The notes: generated by a model not told the origin, from the letters alone. Positions 7,519 to 16,473 are shown, numbered from the stretch's first letter. The stretch: DNA of 64,000 nt from an uncultured Erysipelotrichaceae bacterium (GCA_947167125.1 CAMVGT010000004.1:20456-84455), one strand, 5' to 3'. Made by a program: numbers and translations.

Positions 7519-8981
7519 AAAAGGAAGATCTGTTTGAAACAATCGGCGGACTGGATGAAAAGATTGTTCAGGAAGCCGAACAATATGAAAAGAAGAAAAA
7601 CGGAAGCCTGATGAAATTCGCAATTCCTGCTTTATGCATGGCTCTTGCGGCAGCGGCAGTGATTGTTTTCCCGCGTCTGAATCAGAAAAATACAGAAGGA
7701 CCGGCAGCGCAGAATTCAGCGAACCAGCCGGCCGCAGGAGGACTTCTGTATACAGTTAACGCGGTATGTCCGGAAGTGGAAGGGGAAAATATGGATAAGA
7801 TGGAATATCTTTCTTCCGATGAACATTGGCAATGGATGCAGGAAAGACGGCAGTATTCTGAACAGTCGATGCTCATGCAGGGAGATATGGAAGGATATTA
7901 CCGGGAAATGATGAATCTGATCTTGGCGGACAGTGAGGATAATACAGTCTGCTCGCCATTGAACATCTGGTTTGCGCTGGCAATGCTTGGGGAAGTGACG
8001 GACGGAAATACCAGGCAGCAGATCCTGGATGTGCTGAATATCAAAGATACGCAGCAACTGCAGAATGCGGCAGAGATGCTGTTTATGAGCAGCTATGCGG
8101 ATACGCCTGCTCTGACCAGCAGACTGGCGGATTCCTTCTGGCTCAATCAATCGGTCAGCTATAAGGAAGAGACACTGAATACACTTGCACAGAAGTATTT
8201 CGCTTCTTCGCATGTCGGAACACCCGGCTCTCCGGAAATGGATGAAGCACTGCAGAAATGGACGGATTTCAATACCGGCGGAGAATTGAGCGAATATGCA
8301 AAGAATCTCAAACTGGATGAATCCACCGTGCTCGCGCTTGTGTCCGCAATTTACTACAAAGCTTCATGGATGGATGAATTTGAGCAGCAGAATACAACAA
8401 GGAATATATTCCACGGCACAAAGGGCGATACGGAAACACTGATGATGAACGGCATGAGGAGCATGGGCGTTCTGGAAAAGGATTCATTCAGAGCTGTCCG
8501 CTTCCCGCTGACCGACAGCGGCTATATGTATTTCTTCCTGCCGTCTGAAAACAATCCGGATGCGCTTGTGAATGATCCGGAAGTATACCGGACATTGCGG
8601 GAAGAATGCACGGATGCGGAATGGACATACGCCATGGTTGATTTCAAAATCCCGAAATTCCGTGTTTCCGCGGATACGGATCTGCTTGAAGTTCTTCAAA
8701 AAGCAGGAATCACGGATGCGCTGGATCCGGCAAAGTCGGATTTCACACCGCTGACAGATGACAGTGATGAAATCTATGTATCCGGCGGGGAACATGCGGC
8801 TATGGTGGAAATCGATGAACAGGGTGTGACCGGAGCCGCGTTTACACTGATGGCAAACGCGATGGGCGGGATTTTCAATAATCAGGTGATTGAATTCCAT
8901 GTGGACAGACCGTTCTTCTTCGCTGTCACTTCTGTGGATCATTCAATTCTCTTCTCCGGAATCATCCGCAATCTGCCGTAA
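7515..8981 (+). CDS. Membrane-anchored serpin with an anti-sigma-like N-terminus
   Basis: A 488-residue protein in three parts. Residues 1-32 are charged and cytoplasmic (MKKEDLFETIGGLDEKIVQEAEQYEKKK), typical of the short anti-sigma tails paired with ECF factors in gut Bacillota. Residues about 33-53 form one membrane helix. After a linker, residues about 115-488 are a complete serpin: SPLNIWFALAML near the start, the hinge EIDEQGVTGAAF at 432-443 and the closing HVDRPFFFAVTS...ILFSGII. The hinge has Gly at P15 and small residues at P12-P10, as in inhibitory serpins. Counting 17 residues puts P1 in the Ala-Met-Gly-Gly stretch, suggesting preference for small or Met side chains such as elastase-like proteases. 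The topology puts the serpin outside the cell. Linking its fate to sigma release is inference. Confidence 0.85.
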   Translation: MKKEDLFETIGGLDEKIVQEAEQYEKKKNGSLMKFAIPALCMALAAAAVIVFPRLNQKNTEGPAAQNSANQPAAGGLLYTVNAVCPEVEGENMDKMEYLSSDEHWQWMQERRQYSEQSMLMQGDMEGYYREMMNLILADSEDNTVCSPLNIWFALAMLGEVTDGNTRQQILDVLNIKDTQQLQNAAEMLFMSSYADTPALTSRLADSFWLNQSVSYKEETLNTLAQKYFASSHVGTPGSPEMDEALQKWTDFNTGGELSEYAKNLKLDESTVLALVSAIYYKASWMDEFEQQNTTRNIFHGTKGDTETLMMNGMRSMGVLEKDSFRAVRFPLTDSGYMYFFLPSENNPDALVNDPEVYRTLREECTDAEWTYAMVDFKIPKFRVSADTDLLEVLQKAGITDALDPAKSDFTPLTDDSDEIYVSGGEHAAMVEIDEQGVTGAAFTLMANAMGGIFNNQVIEFHVDRPFFFAVTSVDHSILFSGIIRNLP

Positions 8982-8997
8982 TTCAATGACTGATCGG

Positions 8998-9030
8998 GAA
9001 ACCGGCAACAGACCGGTTTCTTTTTCTTTT
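8998..9030 (+). terminator. Terminator of the sigma-serpin operon
   Basis: Stem GAAACCGG / CCGGTTTC with a seven-base loop followed by a long T/C run, 16 bases after the serpin stop. Confidence 0.85.
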
Positions 9031-9087
9031 GTCTGAAAACAGATACAATAATAACAGTGGATGATGGAAACATCTGAAGAGTGCAAT

Positions 9088-10881
9088 ATGAAAGAATCAT
9101 TATTATATCCATGCGTCAACGCATGCAGAAGTTTTGCAAGTCTCGACGGAATGTGGAAAATGCAGTTCGACCCGGAACAGAAGGGCACAGAAGAAAAATG
9201 GCAGAACGGTCTGCCGGATTCCTTTATGATTCCGGTGCCTTCCAGCTTCGCCGATCTGTTTACCGAACATGAAAAGCGGGATTACTGCGGCGATTTCTGG
9301 TATGAAACAAAATTCTTTATGGACGCCGATTCATCAAAGCGGGCAGTGCTCAGGTTCTGCAGTGTGACACACCGCTGCGATGTTTACCTGAACGGGGAAA
9401 AGATCGGATCGCACGAGGGCGGATTCACGCCGTTTGCGATTGATATTTCGGACTGTGTCCGTTATGGAGAAAGAAACCGTCTTTCTCTCCGCGTGAACAA
9501 TGAGCTCAATGCAATGTCGATTCCATGCGGTTCGACATCAATTCTTTCCGATGGCAGAAAAATCGCGAAACCGTATTTTGATTTCTTCAATTATTCCGGT
9601 ATCCAGAGAAGCGTTTACCTGCTGAGAATTCCGCACGAATCGATCATTGATTACGATACGGAAATTGAATTGAGCGGAAAAGACGCTGAAATCAGATACC
9701 GTGTAGAGACGGATGGCGAAAACGAAGTCATTGCCGAAATCTTTACAAAGGACGGGAAAAAAGCAGGGGAGCGCACAGGCAAAGAAGGCACGATCCGCAT
9801 TCAGGATGCGCGTCTCTGGGATATCGATGATCCGTATCTTTATTCCGTTGTTTTCCGGATTGTCAAAGACGGTCAGGATATTGACAAGTATCCGGCAAAG
9901 CTCGGTGTGCGTACGGTGAGAATTTCCGGAAACAGAATCCTTCTGAACGGAAAGGAAATCTATCTTAAGGGATATGGAAAACACGAAGACTTTGAAGTCA
10001 TCGGCAGAACATTCAATCCATCTTTAGCGGTCCGCGATTTTGAACTGATGAAATGGACCGGCGCCAACTGCTTCCGCACCAGTCACTATCCCTATGCGGA
10101 AGAATGGTATCAGCTGGCAGATGAATACGGATTCCTGATTATTGATGAAGTCCCTGCAGTCGGCATGATGCGCTCTTTAATGAACTTTGCGGCAGCCGGA
10201 GCCGGCGGGAAAGATACAAGATTCTTTGTATCGGACACCGTAAGCCTTCTGCAGGAAAATCACAGAAATGCGCTGGAAGAAATGATCATCCGCGATAAGA
10301 ATCATCCTTCCGTCATTGCCTTCAGCATCTTCAATGAACCTGAAACAACCTATCCGGAAGCACGTGAATACTTTGCGCCGCTGTTTGATTTTGCCAAATC
10401 ACTGGACGTGCAGAAGCGTCCGCTGACCGGCGCGCTGCTGCTGAACAGCACACCGGACAAATGCTGCTGCTATGAACTGTGTGATTTCATCAGTCTGAAC
10501 CGGTATTACGGCTGGTATATTTCCGGCGGCAGCGACATCGGCGAAGCTGAACGGATGTTCAGAAGAGAAATGGATGCCTGGGCGGAGATCTGTGCAGACA
10601 AGCCTTTGATTTTCACCGAATTCGGTGCCGACACATCTGCATTTGAACATAAGCTTCCTTCTGTCATGTGGAGTCAGGAATACCAGAATGAATATTACGA
10701 AATGAACTTCCGGGTCATGGACAGCTATGACTTTGTATGCGGTGAGCTTGTCTGGAATTTTGCGGATTTCCAGACGACCGAAGGCATTATGCGCGTTAAC
10801 GGAAATAAAAAAGGCATCTTCACCAGAAACCGGCAGCCGAAGGATGCGGCATATCTGCTGAGAAGACGCTGGAAACAGTAA
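9088..10881 (+). CDS. uidA: Beta-glucuronidase (GH2)
   Basis: A 597-residue GH2 enzyme with jelly-roll, Ig-like and TIM-barrel domains in order. Acid/base Glu417 is in FNEPE and nucleophile Glu511 is in TEFGAD (numbered from 9088). The N-x-K signature that holds the glucuronate carboxylate is present in NGNKKGIFTR, which separates it from beta-galactosidases. It would release glucuronic acid from glucuronides in the cytoplasm; no signal peptide is visible. I prefer the start at 9088, which matches the usual N-terminus (about 20 residues before LDGMW); an earlier in-frame ATG at 9061 lies only 11 bases after a TACAAT -10 box. No hexuronate catabolic genes are nearby, so the released sugar must be handled elsewhere. 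Confidence 0.9.
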   Translation: MKESLLYPCVNACRSFASLDGMWKMQFDPEQKGTEEKWQNGLPDSFMIPVPSSFADLFTEHEKRDYCGDFWYETKFFMDADSSKRAVLRFCSVTHRCDVYLNGEKIGSHEGGFTPFAIDISDCVRYGERNRLSLRVNNELNAMSIPCGSTSILSDGRKIAKPYFDFFNYSGIQRSVYLLRIPHESIIDYDTEIELSGKDAEIRYRVETDGENEVIAEIFTKDGKKAGERTGKEGTIRIQDARLWDIDDPYLYSVVFRIVKDGQDIDKYPAKLGVRTVRISGNRILLNGKEIYLKGYGKHEDFEVIGRTFNPSLAVRDFELMKWTGANCFRTSHYPYAEEWYQLADEYGFLIIDEVPAVGMMRSLMNFAAAGAGGKDTRFFVSDTVSLLQENHRNALEEMIIRDKNHPSVIAFSIFNEPETTYPEAREYFAPLFDFAKSLDVQKRPLTGALLLNSTPDKCCCYELCDFISLNRYYGWYISGGSDIGEAERMFRREMDAWAEICADKPLIFTEFGADTSAFEHKLPSVMWSQEYQNEYYEMNFRVMDSYDFVCGELVWNFADFQTTEGIMRVNGNKKGIFTRNRQPKDAAYLLRRRWKQ

Positions 10882-10896
10882 ACATCTTAACAATCA

Positions 10897-10928
10897 CAAT
10901 GCCCGGATCTGATGAGACCCGGGCATTG
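10897..10928. terminator. Hairpin between convergent uidA and RpiR genes
   Basis: Perfect 10-base stem CAATGCCCGG / CCGGGCATTG with a 12-base loop but no T-run on either side, so its strength as a terminator is uncertain. Confidence 0.55.
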
Positions 10929-10940
10929 ATGTTCATACGG

Positions 10941-11684
10941 CTATTCTTTTCCCATATAAGAAGTGACAATATCGTTGAACATCAGGAAGGCAAATGTATC
11001 TGACAGAATTGTTTTTCCTGTAGAATCCGTAAGCGATGCGGTCGGCAGGACAATCACTTCATCAAAGTTATGGCGCAGAGAATGCTTCGCATTGGTTGTG
11101 ATCAGAACAAGATACGGTCTGCCGTCTTCATTTTTGCGGATGGAACGGAGCATGTCCTGATGTGAGACGCCGCCGAGAGCTGAGTAAATGATGATCATAT
11201 CGTTTCTGCTGAAACGGTGCGGCATCAGATCCGGTGCAGGTTTCTGGGCAGAGATTCTGCTGTTGAAATGCGTTGCGATCAGAAGCTCTTCCGCAGGGAG
11301 TCTGGAGAGATTGGAACCGAGGATATACACGTGTTCAGCTTTTTCCATTCTTTCAACAAGATTCCCGACAGTTTCTTCGCTGACTGTCTCAGCAGTCTGT
11401 TTCAGAACACGGGCGTATATATCCGCATGGCTTTCTTTTTTTTCTGCATCCTGGTAAGTGCGGATATCCTGCTGGAACTGATACTGGAATTCGACGAATC
11501 CGGCAAAGCCCAGCTTCTGCGCAAAGCGTGTAAGTGCGGATTTTGTGAAACCGGCATGATCGGAGAGATCGGTGATCGAGTCATAGGCAAACCGATCGGG
11601 GAATTTCCGGATTCCTTCATAGATTGCACGGTCGTTTTTGGAAAAGGAGGATACTTTGGAGTCCATCAGTTCAAACAGATTCAT
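10941..11684 (-). CDS. MurR/RpiR-family transcriptional regulator
   Basis: A 247-residue regulator. The N-terminal RpiR helix-turn-helix (about 1-75) contains SITDLSDHAGFTKSALTRFAQKLGF, and the SIS sugar-phosphate-binding domain (about 95-240) contains VYILGSNLS and MIIIYSALGGVSH. Start taken at 11684, with an AAAGGG ribosome site 9 bases upstream; the longer frame adds 20 residues with no homology. It is divergent from the PTS EIIC/ChbG pair, so it probably controls that operon in response to a phosphorylated sugar. A TATAAT -10 is present on the minus strand at 11712-11717. Confidence 0.85.
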   Translation of the reverse strand: MNLFELMDSKVSSFSKNDRAIYEGIRKFPDRFAYDSITDLSDHAGFTKSALTRFAQKLGFAGFVEFQYQFQQDIRTYQDAEKKESHADIYARVLKQTAETVSEETVGNLVERMEKAEHVYILGSNLSRLPAEELLIATHFNSRISAQKPAPDLMPHRFSRNDMIIIYSALGGVSHQDMLRSIRKNEDGRPYLVLITTNAKHSLRHNFDEVIVLPTASLTDSTGKTILSDTFAFLMFNDIVTSYMGKE

Positions 11685-11760
11685 ATGGGTTGCCCTTTCT
11701 TTTACAAACTCATTATACCGTATAAAAAATAAAATGTGTTTCAAAAACGCAAAAATAATA

Positions 11761-11789
11761 TTGACACACGTTTCGAAAGTGACTATATT
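11761..11789 (+). promoter_or_regulatory. Promoter of the PTS EIIC/chbG operon
   Basis: Consensus -35 TTGACA (11761-11766), 17-base spacer, -10 TATATT (11784-11789). The spacer holds the palindrome TTTCGAAA (11771-11778), a possible RpiR site. Confidence 0.8.
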
Positions 11790-11801
11790 ATGAGTGTGTG
11801 A

Positions 11802-11817
11802 TAAAAAGCGCTTTCAC
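11802..11817 (+). promoter_or_regulatory. cre-like catabolite repression site
   Basis: The core AAAGCGCTTTCA matches the CcpA cre consensus, with mismatches only in the outer bases. It lies about 15 bases downstream of the -10 box, where bound CcpA would block elongation. Confidence 0.55.
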
Positions 11818-11875
11818 AACGGGGAACCGGAACCGATCAGTCCGGCTCCGGATCTAAAAAACAGGGAGATTAAAA

Positions 11876-13144
11876 ATGGAAAAATTCTTAGACAAACTGA
11901 TCGCGATTTCCAGTAAATTCGCGCAGAACAGATTTCTCAACATCATTCAGGGCGCATTCATGATGCTCATGCCGATTACCATGATCGGCGGTTTCACAGC
12001 TTTATTCAACGGTCTGGGCATTGAAGCATATCAGGCCTTCATCGCTTCCACCGGAATCAAGTCCGTTCTGACAGTCATCTATCAGTGGACAATTGGAATG
12101 TTCGGTGTGTATGTCGCATTCCTGGTTGCTTACCAGTTCGCAAAGGTTTACAGATGCGCAAAATCCGATATCGCTGTAGGTCTTGTTTCAATGGCCTGCT
12201 TCCTGATTGTCACACCGTATGTGATTCCGGAAGAACCGTATGCGGCAGCTTCCCTGCCGGTTTCCTGGCTTGGATCCAGCGGTCTGTTCACAGCGATTAT
12301 TACCGGCTTCGTTGTCGGCTTCATCTTCAAGTTCTGCACAGAAAAGAACATTGTCATCAAGCTTCCTGAACAGGTTCCGCCGATGGTTTCCGCTCAGTTC
12401 ACAAGTATTATTCCGGGTGCATTCGCAATGATTCTCTTCGGAATTCTCGGCGCTGTCTTCGCAAAGACATCCTTCGGTTCCCTGCACCAGGTTATCTATA
12501 CTCTTGTTTCCACACCGCTGAACGCAGTCGGTTCCAACGTCTTCGGCTACTGGATCCTCATGATTGTGCTCTACGGTCTCTGGTTCTGCGGTATCCACGG
12601 CGGTATGACAGTCGGACCGATCATCATGATGCTCTTCATGCAGCTGCAGATGGACAACATGACTGCTTACCAGGCAAACCAGCCGCTTCCTCATCAGTTC
12701 ATCGGCGATGCTCTGAGCTTCGGCACAGGTTCCATCCCGCTGGTTATCGCAGCACTCATCTTCTGCAAGTCCGAATCCAACAAGTCCATCACAAGACTTG
12801 GTTTCCTTCCGGCATTCTTCGGTGTTGACGAACCTGTATACTTCGGTCTGCCGATGATCCTGAACCCGATCTTCTTCATCCCGTGGGTTATCATCGCTCC
12901 GACAGTATCCGTCTTCGGAACACACCTGCTGAAACTGATCGGCCTGCTCGGACCTGCAAACGGCACTGCCGGTTCAAACGCTTCCAACCTTCCGTTCTTC
13001 GTCGGCAACATGATGAACTACGGCGTTGCCGGACTGATCTGGGGCTTCGTCCTGTTCGCAATCATCGTTGCAGCTTATATTCCTTTCGTTAAGGCATATG
13101 ACAGGCAGATGCTTGAACAGGAATCAAATTCAGACAATAATTAA
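11876..13144 (+). CDS. celB: PTS EIIC component, lactose/cellobiose family
   Basis: A 422-residue polytopic membrane protein of the Lac/Cel EIIC family. It begins MEKFLDKLIAISSKFAQNRFLNIIQGAFMMLMP and contains GIHGGMTVGPIIMML and FGVDEPVYFGLPMILNPIFFIPW, the substrate-cavity segments of this family. It transports and, with EIIA and EIIB, phosphorylates a beta-linked disaccharide. No EIIA or EIIB gene lies in the window, so it must borrow these from another locus. The following ChbG-like gene and the divergent RpiR regulator point to cellobiose, chitobiose or a related sugar. The gene has a consensus promoter and a downstream cre-like element. Confidence 0.85.
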   Translation: MEKFLDKLIAISSKFAQNRFLNIIQGAFMMLMPITMIGGFTALFNGLGIEAYQAFIASTGIKSVLTVIYQWTIGMFGVYVAFLVAYQFAKVYRCAKSDIAVGLVSMACFLIVTPYVIPEEPYAAASLPVSWLGSSGLFTAIITGFVVGFIFKFCTEKNIVIKLPEQVPPMVSAQFTSIIPGAFAMILFGILGAVFAKTSFGSLHQVIYTLVSTPLNAVGSNVFGYWILMIVLYGLWFCGIHGGMTVGPIIMMLFMQLQMDNMTAYQANQPLPHQFIGDALSFGTGSIPLVIAALIFCKSESNKSITRLGFLPAFFGVDEPVYFGLPMILNPIFFIPWVIIAPTVSVFGTHLLKLIGLLGPANGTAGSNASNLPFFVGNMMNYGVAGLIWGFVLFAIIVAAYIPFVKAYDRQMLEQESNSDNN

Positions 13145-13211
13145 TCTTGAAAAGGATGGTGCGGAGGGGAAACCTTCCGCACTTTGCACATATTAGAAAG
13201 AGGAAAATTCA

Positions 13212-14003
13212 ATGAAATTACTTGTACAGAGCGATGACTACGGTATTACAAGAGCTGCGGCTCTCGGCTGCATTCACGGAATCAAAAACGGAATTGTAAG
13301 AAATACAGGCATGTTTGCCAACATGCCCTGGATTGAAGAATGCGTTGAATGGATCAGGCCGTATCTCGATCAGATTGCCTTCGGCATTGATCTCAACGCT
13401 TCCACAGGTCCTTCCATTCTCGGCCATGAAAAGCTTCCGACTCTGACTCATGAAGACGGAACATTCCTGGGATCCAGAGAAAACAGAGCGCTGGATACAG
13501 ATGAAAATGATCATGACCATCTGGCTGCCCACCGCGATGAACTCTATGCCGAATTCAAGGCACAGATTGAAAAGTACATCGAACTGATCGGCCATAAGCC
13601 TGATTACATTCACAATCATGCCTACGGCACAAAGACAACCGATGAAGTCACCAGAACACTTGCAAAGGAATACGGCATTCTCTGCTCTGTTGCATTCATG
13701 GACAGACCGGAAGTCAAGGAAGCCGGCATGGGCTGGTATGTCTGGGGCGGACCGGAAGCACAGCTGAATGAAGATCCCATCAGCTACATCACAGAAGACA
13801 AAGGCGGTATCCTGAAATGCGAATACGGCTATATCGTTTCCCATTGCGGATATGCGGACGCTGATCTCTTCAAGCTGACAAGCTTCACTCTCTGCCGTCC
13901 GAAGGACCTTGAGGCAATGACAAGCGACGCAGTGAAGAACTGGGTCAAAGAAAACAATATCGAACTGGCAAGCTTCAAAGACCTTCCAAAGGAATGGATC
14001 TGA
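13212..14003 (+). CDS. chbG: ChbG/YdjC-family carbohydrate deacetylase
   Basis: A 263-residue protein of the YdjC fold. The metal-binding SDDYG motif is at 7-11 and HNHAYG is at 134-139. ChbG removes an acetyl group from chitobiose or chitobiose-6-phosphate so that GH4 or GH1 enzymes and the regulator can act on it. At the position where the family usually has the metal-ligand His (GxHLN), this protein has Asp60 (FGIDLNAS), a substitution that could alter metal choice or activity. It follows the PTS EIIC by 67 bases and has its own GAGGAAAA ribosome site, so the two probably work on the same imported sugar. The substrate is inferred. Confidence 0.75.
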   Translation: MKLLVQSDDYGITRAAALGCIHGIKNGIVRNTGMFANMPWIEECVEWIRPYLDQIAFGIDLNASTGPSILGHEKLPTLTHEDGTFLGSRENRALDTDENDHDHLAAHRDELYAEFKAQIEKYIELIGHKPDYIHNHAYGTKTTDEVTRTLAKEYGILCSVAFMDRPEVKEAGMGWYVWGGPEAQLNEDPISYITEDKGGILKCEYGYIVSHCGYADADLFKLTSFTLCRPKDLEAMTSDAVKNWVKENNIELASFKDLPKEWI

Positions 14004-14023
14004 AACTGCATCAGAAAATACAG

Positions 14024-14060
14024 CGGACAGGCTATATCAATGGCCTGCCCGTTTTTTCTT
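14024..14060 (+). terminator. Terminator after chbG
   Basis: Nine-base stem CGGACAGGC / GCCTGCCCG with one mismatch, ten-base loop, then TTTTTTC. Confidence 0.85.
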
Positions 14061-14929
14061 TAGCGTAATGTCTGGTTTCTTGTGATTGCGGCTTTGCGGT
14101 ATTTCAGCGGACTCATGCCCGCCATTGCCGAAAAGCGCGTGCTGAAGGAAGCGTCATCGGAAAATCCTGTTTCCATGGCAATCTCATGAACCGATTTATC
14201 CGTCACTTCGAGATATTCCTTTGCCTTGGTGATGCGAAGGGAAAGAATGTAATTGTATGGCGTTGTACCGATATACTGCCTGAACAGACGCATGTAATAT
14301 GCTTTTGACATATTGGCGATTGAAAGCAGTTCATTCAGTTCAATCGGCTCGCAGTAATGATCATGAATATAATCAGCGCTTTTCATGATCAGCTTCTGAT
14401 TGGAACTCCATAAGGAAGGCTGGCGTACCGTCAGGTCGGTCAGGATCTGATGGATGCTGAGACTGATCATCAGCACGGTTTCAGCTGACGCGCTTTCCAG
14501 ATTCTTCAGCATGATATCAAACTGATTCTGAATGGAATTGCCGGATACCGGAAAAGCCGCAATCCTGCGTTCCGGAATCAGAAGACTTTCCATGGCCGAA
14601 AGGCCTGTGCCTTCGATGTGCGCCCAGTAGTGGTGCCATTTTCCGACCGAGGGATCGGTGCTGTAGGACTGGGGAGAGCGGCAGTTCATCAGCAGTGCCT
14701 GTCCCGGCAGAACACGCACTGTCACATCATTCTGACGGATGATGCCGCAGCCTTCCAGGGTATAGAAAAGAAGCCAGCTGTCCTTGAAATCACGGGATGT
14801 ATTGAAATTTTCACGGGCATAGAAAATGCCTGCTTCCGTACAGATGTAGGGCTGTTTCAAAGCGAATTCAGAAGGGGTTGTACGCAGCCAGAGACTGCCC
14901 TGTTCAATGTCGAGATTGTATGTCAGCAT
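14060..14929 (-). CDS. AraC-family regulator, probably of rhamnose genes
   Basis: A 289-residue AraC-type protein. The N-terminal cupin-like sensor domain (about 1-160) includes YTLEGCGIIRQNDVTVRVLPGQALLM. The C-terminal pair of helix-turn-helix motifs (about 185-285) includes IELNELLSIANMSKAYYMRLFRQYIG and VHEIAMETGFSDDASFSTRF. Start placed at 14929, where homology begins; the longer frame runs into the rhaB leader. It faces rhaB across 119 bases, as RhaR/RhaS-type activators often do. Rhamnose as the inducer is inferred from position. Confidence 0.85.
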   Translation of the reverse strand: MLTYNLDIEQGSLWLRTTPSEFALKQPYICTEAGIFYARENFNTSRDFKDSWLLFYTLEGCGIIRQNDVTVRVLPGQALLMNCRSPQSYSTDPSVGKWHHYWAHIEGTGLSAMESLLIPERRIAAFPVSGNSIQNQFDIMLKNLESASAETVLMISLSIHQILTDLTVRQPSLWSSNQKLIMKSADYIHDHYCEPIELNELLSIANMSKAYYMRLFRQYIGTTPYNYILSLRITKAKEYLEVTDKSVHEIAMETGFSDDASFSTRFSAMAGMSPLKYRKAAITRNQTLR

Positions 14930-15048
14930 ATTCCTTATTCTCCAGTAGACTTTTTCAAAAAAACGGCAGACTTTCCGCAATGGAATTATACCTTGATTCC
15001 TTCTATATTGATAATGCGGATCACAAAAAAGAGAAAAGGAGAATTGGC

Positions 15049-16473
15049 ATGACAGCATATCATCTTGCGGTGGACATCGGTGCTTCTTCAGGAAGACATA
15101 TCATCGGCTGGCTGGAAAACGGAAAGCTTCAGCTGAAGGAAATCTACCGTTTCGAAAACAGACTGATTGAAAAGAACGGACATCTCTGCTGGGATATCGA
15201 CGGACTGGCGGAACATGTGATTCAGGGAATTACCGCATGCGCAGAAGCAGGATTCGCTCCGGCAACGATGGGAATCGACACCTGGGCTGTGGACTTTGTT
15301 CTTCTGGATCAAAACGGAAACAGAATTTCAGACGCGGTTGCCTACCGCGATGAAAGAACCAATACAGTCCGCAGGGAACTGGAAGAAAAAGGAATTCTTT
15401 CCTTTGAGGAACATTATGAAAAAACCGGCATTCAGTATCAGAAATTCAATACTGTCTATCAGCTGACGGCATTGAAAAATGAACATCCCGAACAGCTGGA
15501 ACAGGCAGAATGCATGTTAATGATTCCGGATTATCTCAATTATCTTCTGACCGGTAAGAAAGCACAGGAATACACCAACGCGAGCACAACCGCACTGGTG
15601 AATGCATATACAAAAAACTGGGATCAGGATCTGATTCATAAACTCGGTCTTCCCGGAAAGATCTTCCTGCCGATTGCGGAAGCAGGAACGGTCCTTGGCG
15701 AATTCAGTGAAGAAATCAGGGAAAGAACCGGACTGAACATGAAGGTGATCCTGCCGGCAACACATGATACCGGCAGCGCGTTCCTGGCGGTTCCGGCAAA
15801 AGATGAAAACGCGGTCTTCCTTTCTTCCGGCACATGGTCTTTGCTCGGTGTGGAAAACCGTGAACCGATCACAAGTGTTTCGAGCATGGAACAGAATTTC
15901 ACCAACGAAGGCGGATATGAATACCGTTACCGCTATCTGAAAAACATCATGGGTCTCTGGATGATTCAGAACATCCGCAAAGAACTCGCAGATGAAAACG
16001 GAAACCGTCCTTCCTTCCCGAAGCTGATTGAAGAAGCGGAAAACGCAAAGGAATTCACCGCACTGCTCGATGTGGATGAAGACAGATTCCTGGCACCGGA
16101 ATCCATGATTGAGGAAGTAAAGAAGGCATGCGCTGACAGCGGCCAGGCAGTTCCTCAGACAACCGGTGAAGTCATGCGCACCGTATATATTTCCCTGGCG
16201 GATGATTACCGCAGGGCAGTGGCTTCGCTTGAAAAGCTGACCGGAAAGAAATACACATCCATGAACATTGTCGGCGGCGGAAGCCAGGACATGTATCTGA
16301 ACCAGATGACCGCCAACGCGACAGGGCTTACAGTCTATGCCGGTCCGACAGAAGGAACTGCACTGGGCAATCTGCTGGTGCAGATGATTGAAGAAAAAGA
16401 AATCGACTCTCTTCAGAGCGCAAGAAATATCATTCGCGACAGTTTTGAAATCAAGGAGGTAAAACCGCAATGA
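15049..16473 (+). CDS. rhaB: Rhamnulokinase
   Basis: A 474-residue FGGY-family kinase. The N-terminal phosphate-binding motif is VDIGASSGRH, GIDTWAVDFVLLD is the family-specific segment, and the second domain has THDTGSAF, FLSSGTWSLLGVE and NIVGGGSQDMYLNQMTANATG. These match rhamnulokinase (L-rhamnulose to L-rhamnulose-1-phosphate) rather than xylulokinase or fuculokinase. Start chosen at 15049, with AAGGAGA 7 bases upstream; longer in-frame extensions have no homology. The stop overlaps the next ATG by 4 bases (ATGA), coupling it to rhaD. Confidence 0.92.
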   Translation: MTAYHLAVDIGASSGRHIIGWLENGKLQLKEIYRFENRLIEKNGHLCWDIDGLAEHVIQGITACAEAGFAPATMGIDTWAVDFVLLDQNGNRISDAVAYRDERTNTVRRELEEKGILSFEEHYEKTGIQYQKFNTVYQLTALKNEHPEQLEQAECMLMIPDYLNYLLTGKKAQEYTNASTTALVNAYTKNWDQDLIHKLGLPGKIFLPIAEAGTVLGEFSEEIRERTGLNMKVILPATHDTGSAFLAVPAKDENAVFLSSGTWSLLGVENREPITSVSSMEQNFTNEGGYEYRYRYLKNIMGLWMIQNIRKELADENGNRPSFPKLIEEAENAKEFTALLDVDEDRFLAPESMIEEVKKACADSGQAVPQTTGEVMRTVYISLADDYRRAVASLEKLTGKKYTSMNIVGGGSQDMYLNQMTANATGLTVYAGPTEGTALGNLLVQMIEEKEIDSLQSARNIIRDSFEIKEVKPQ

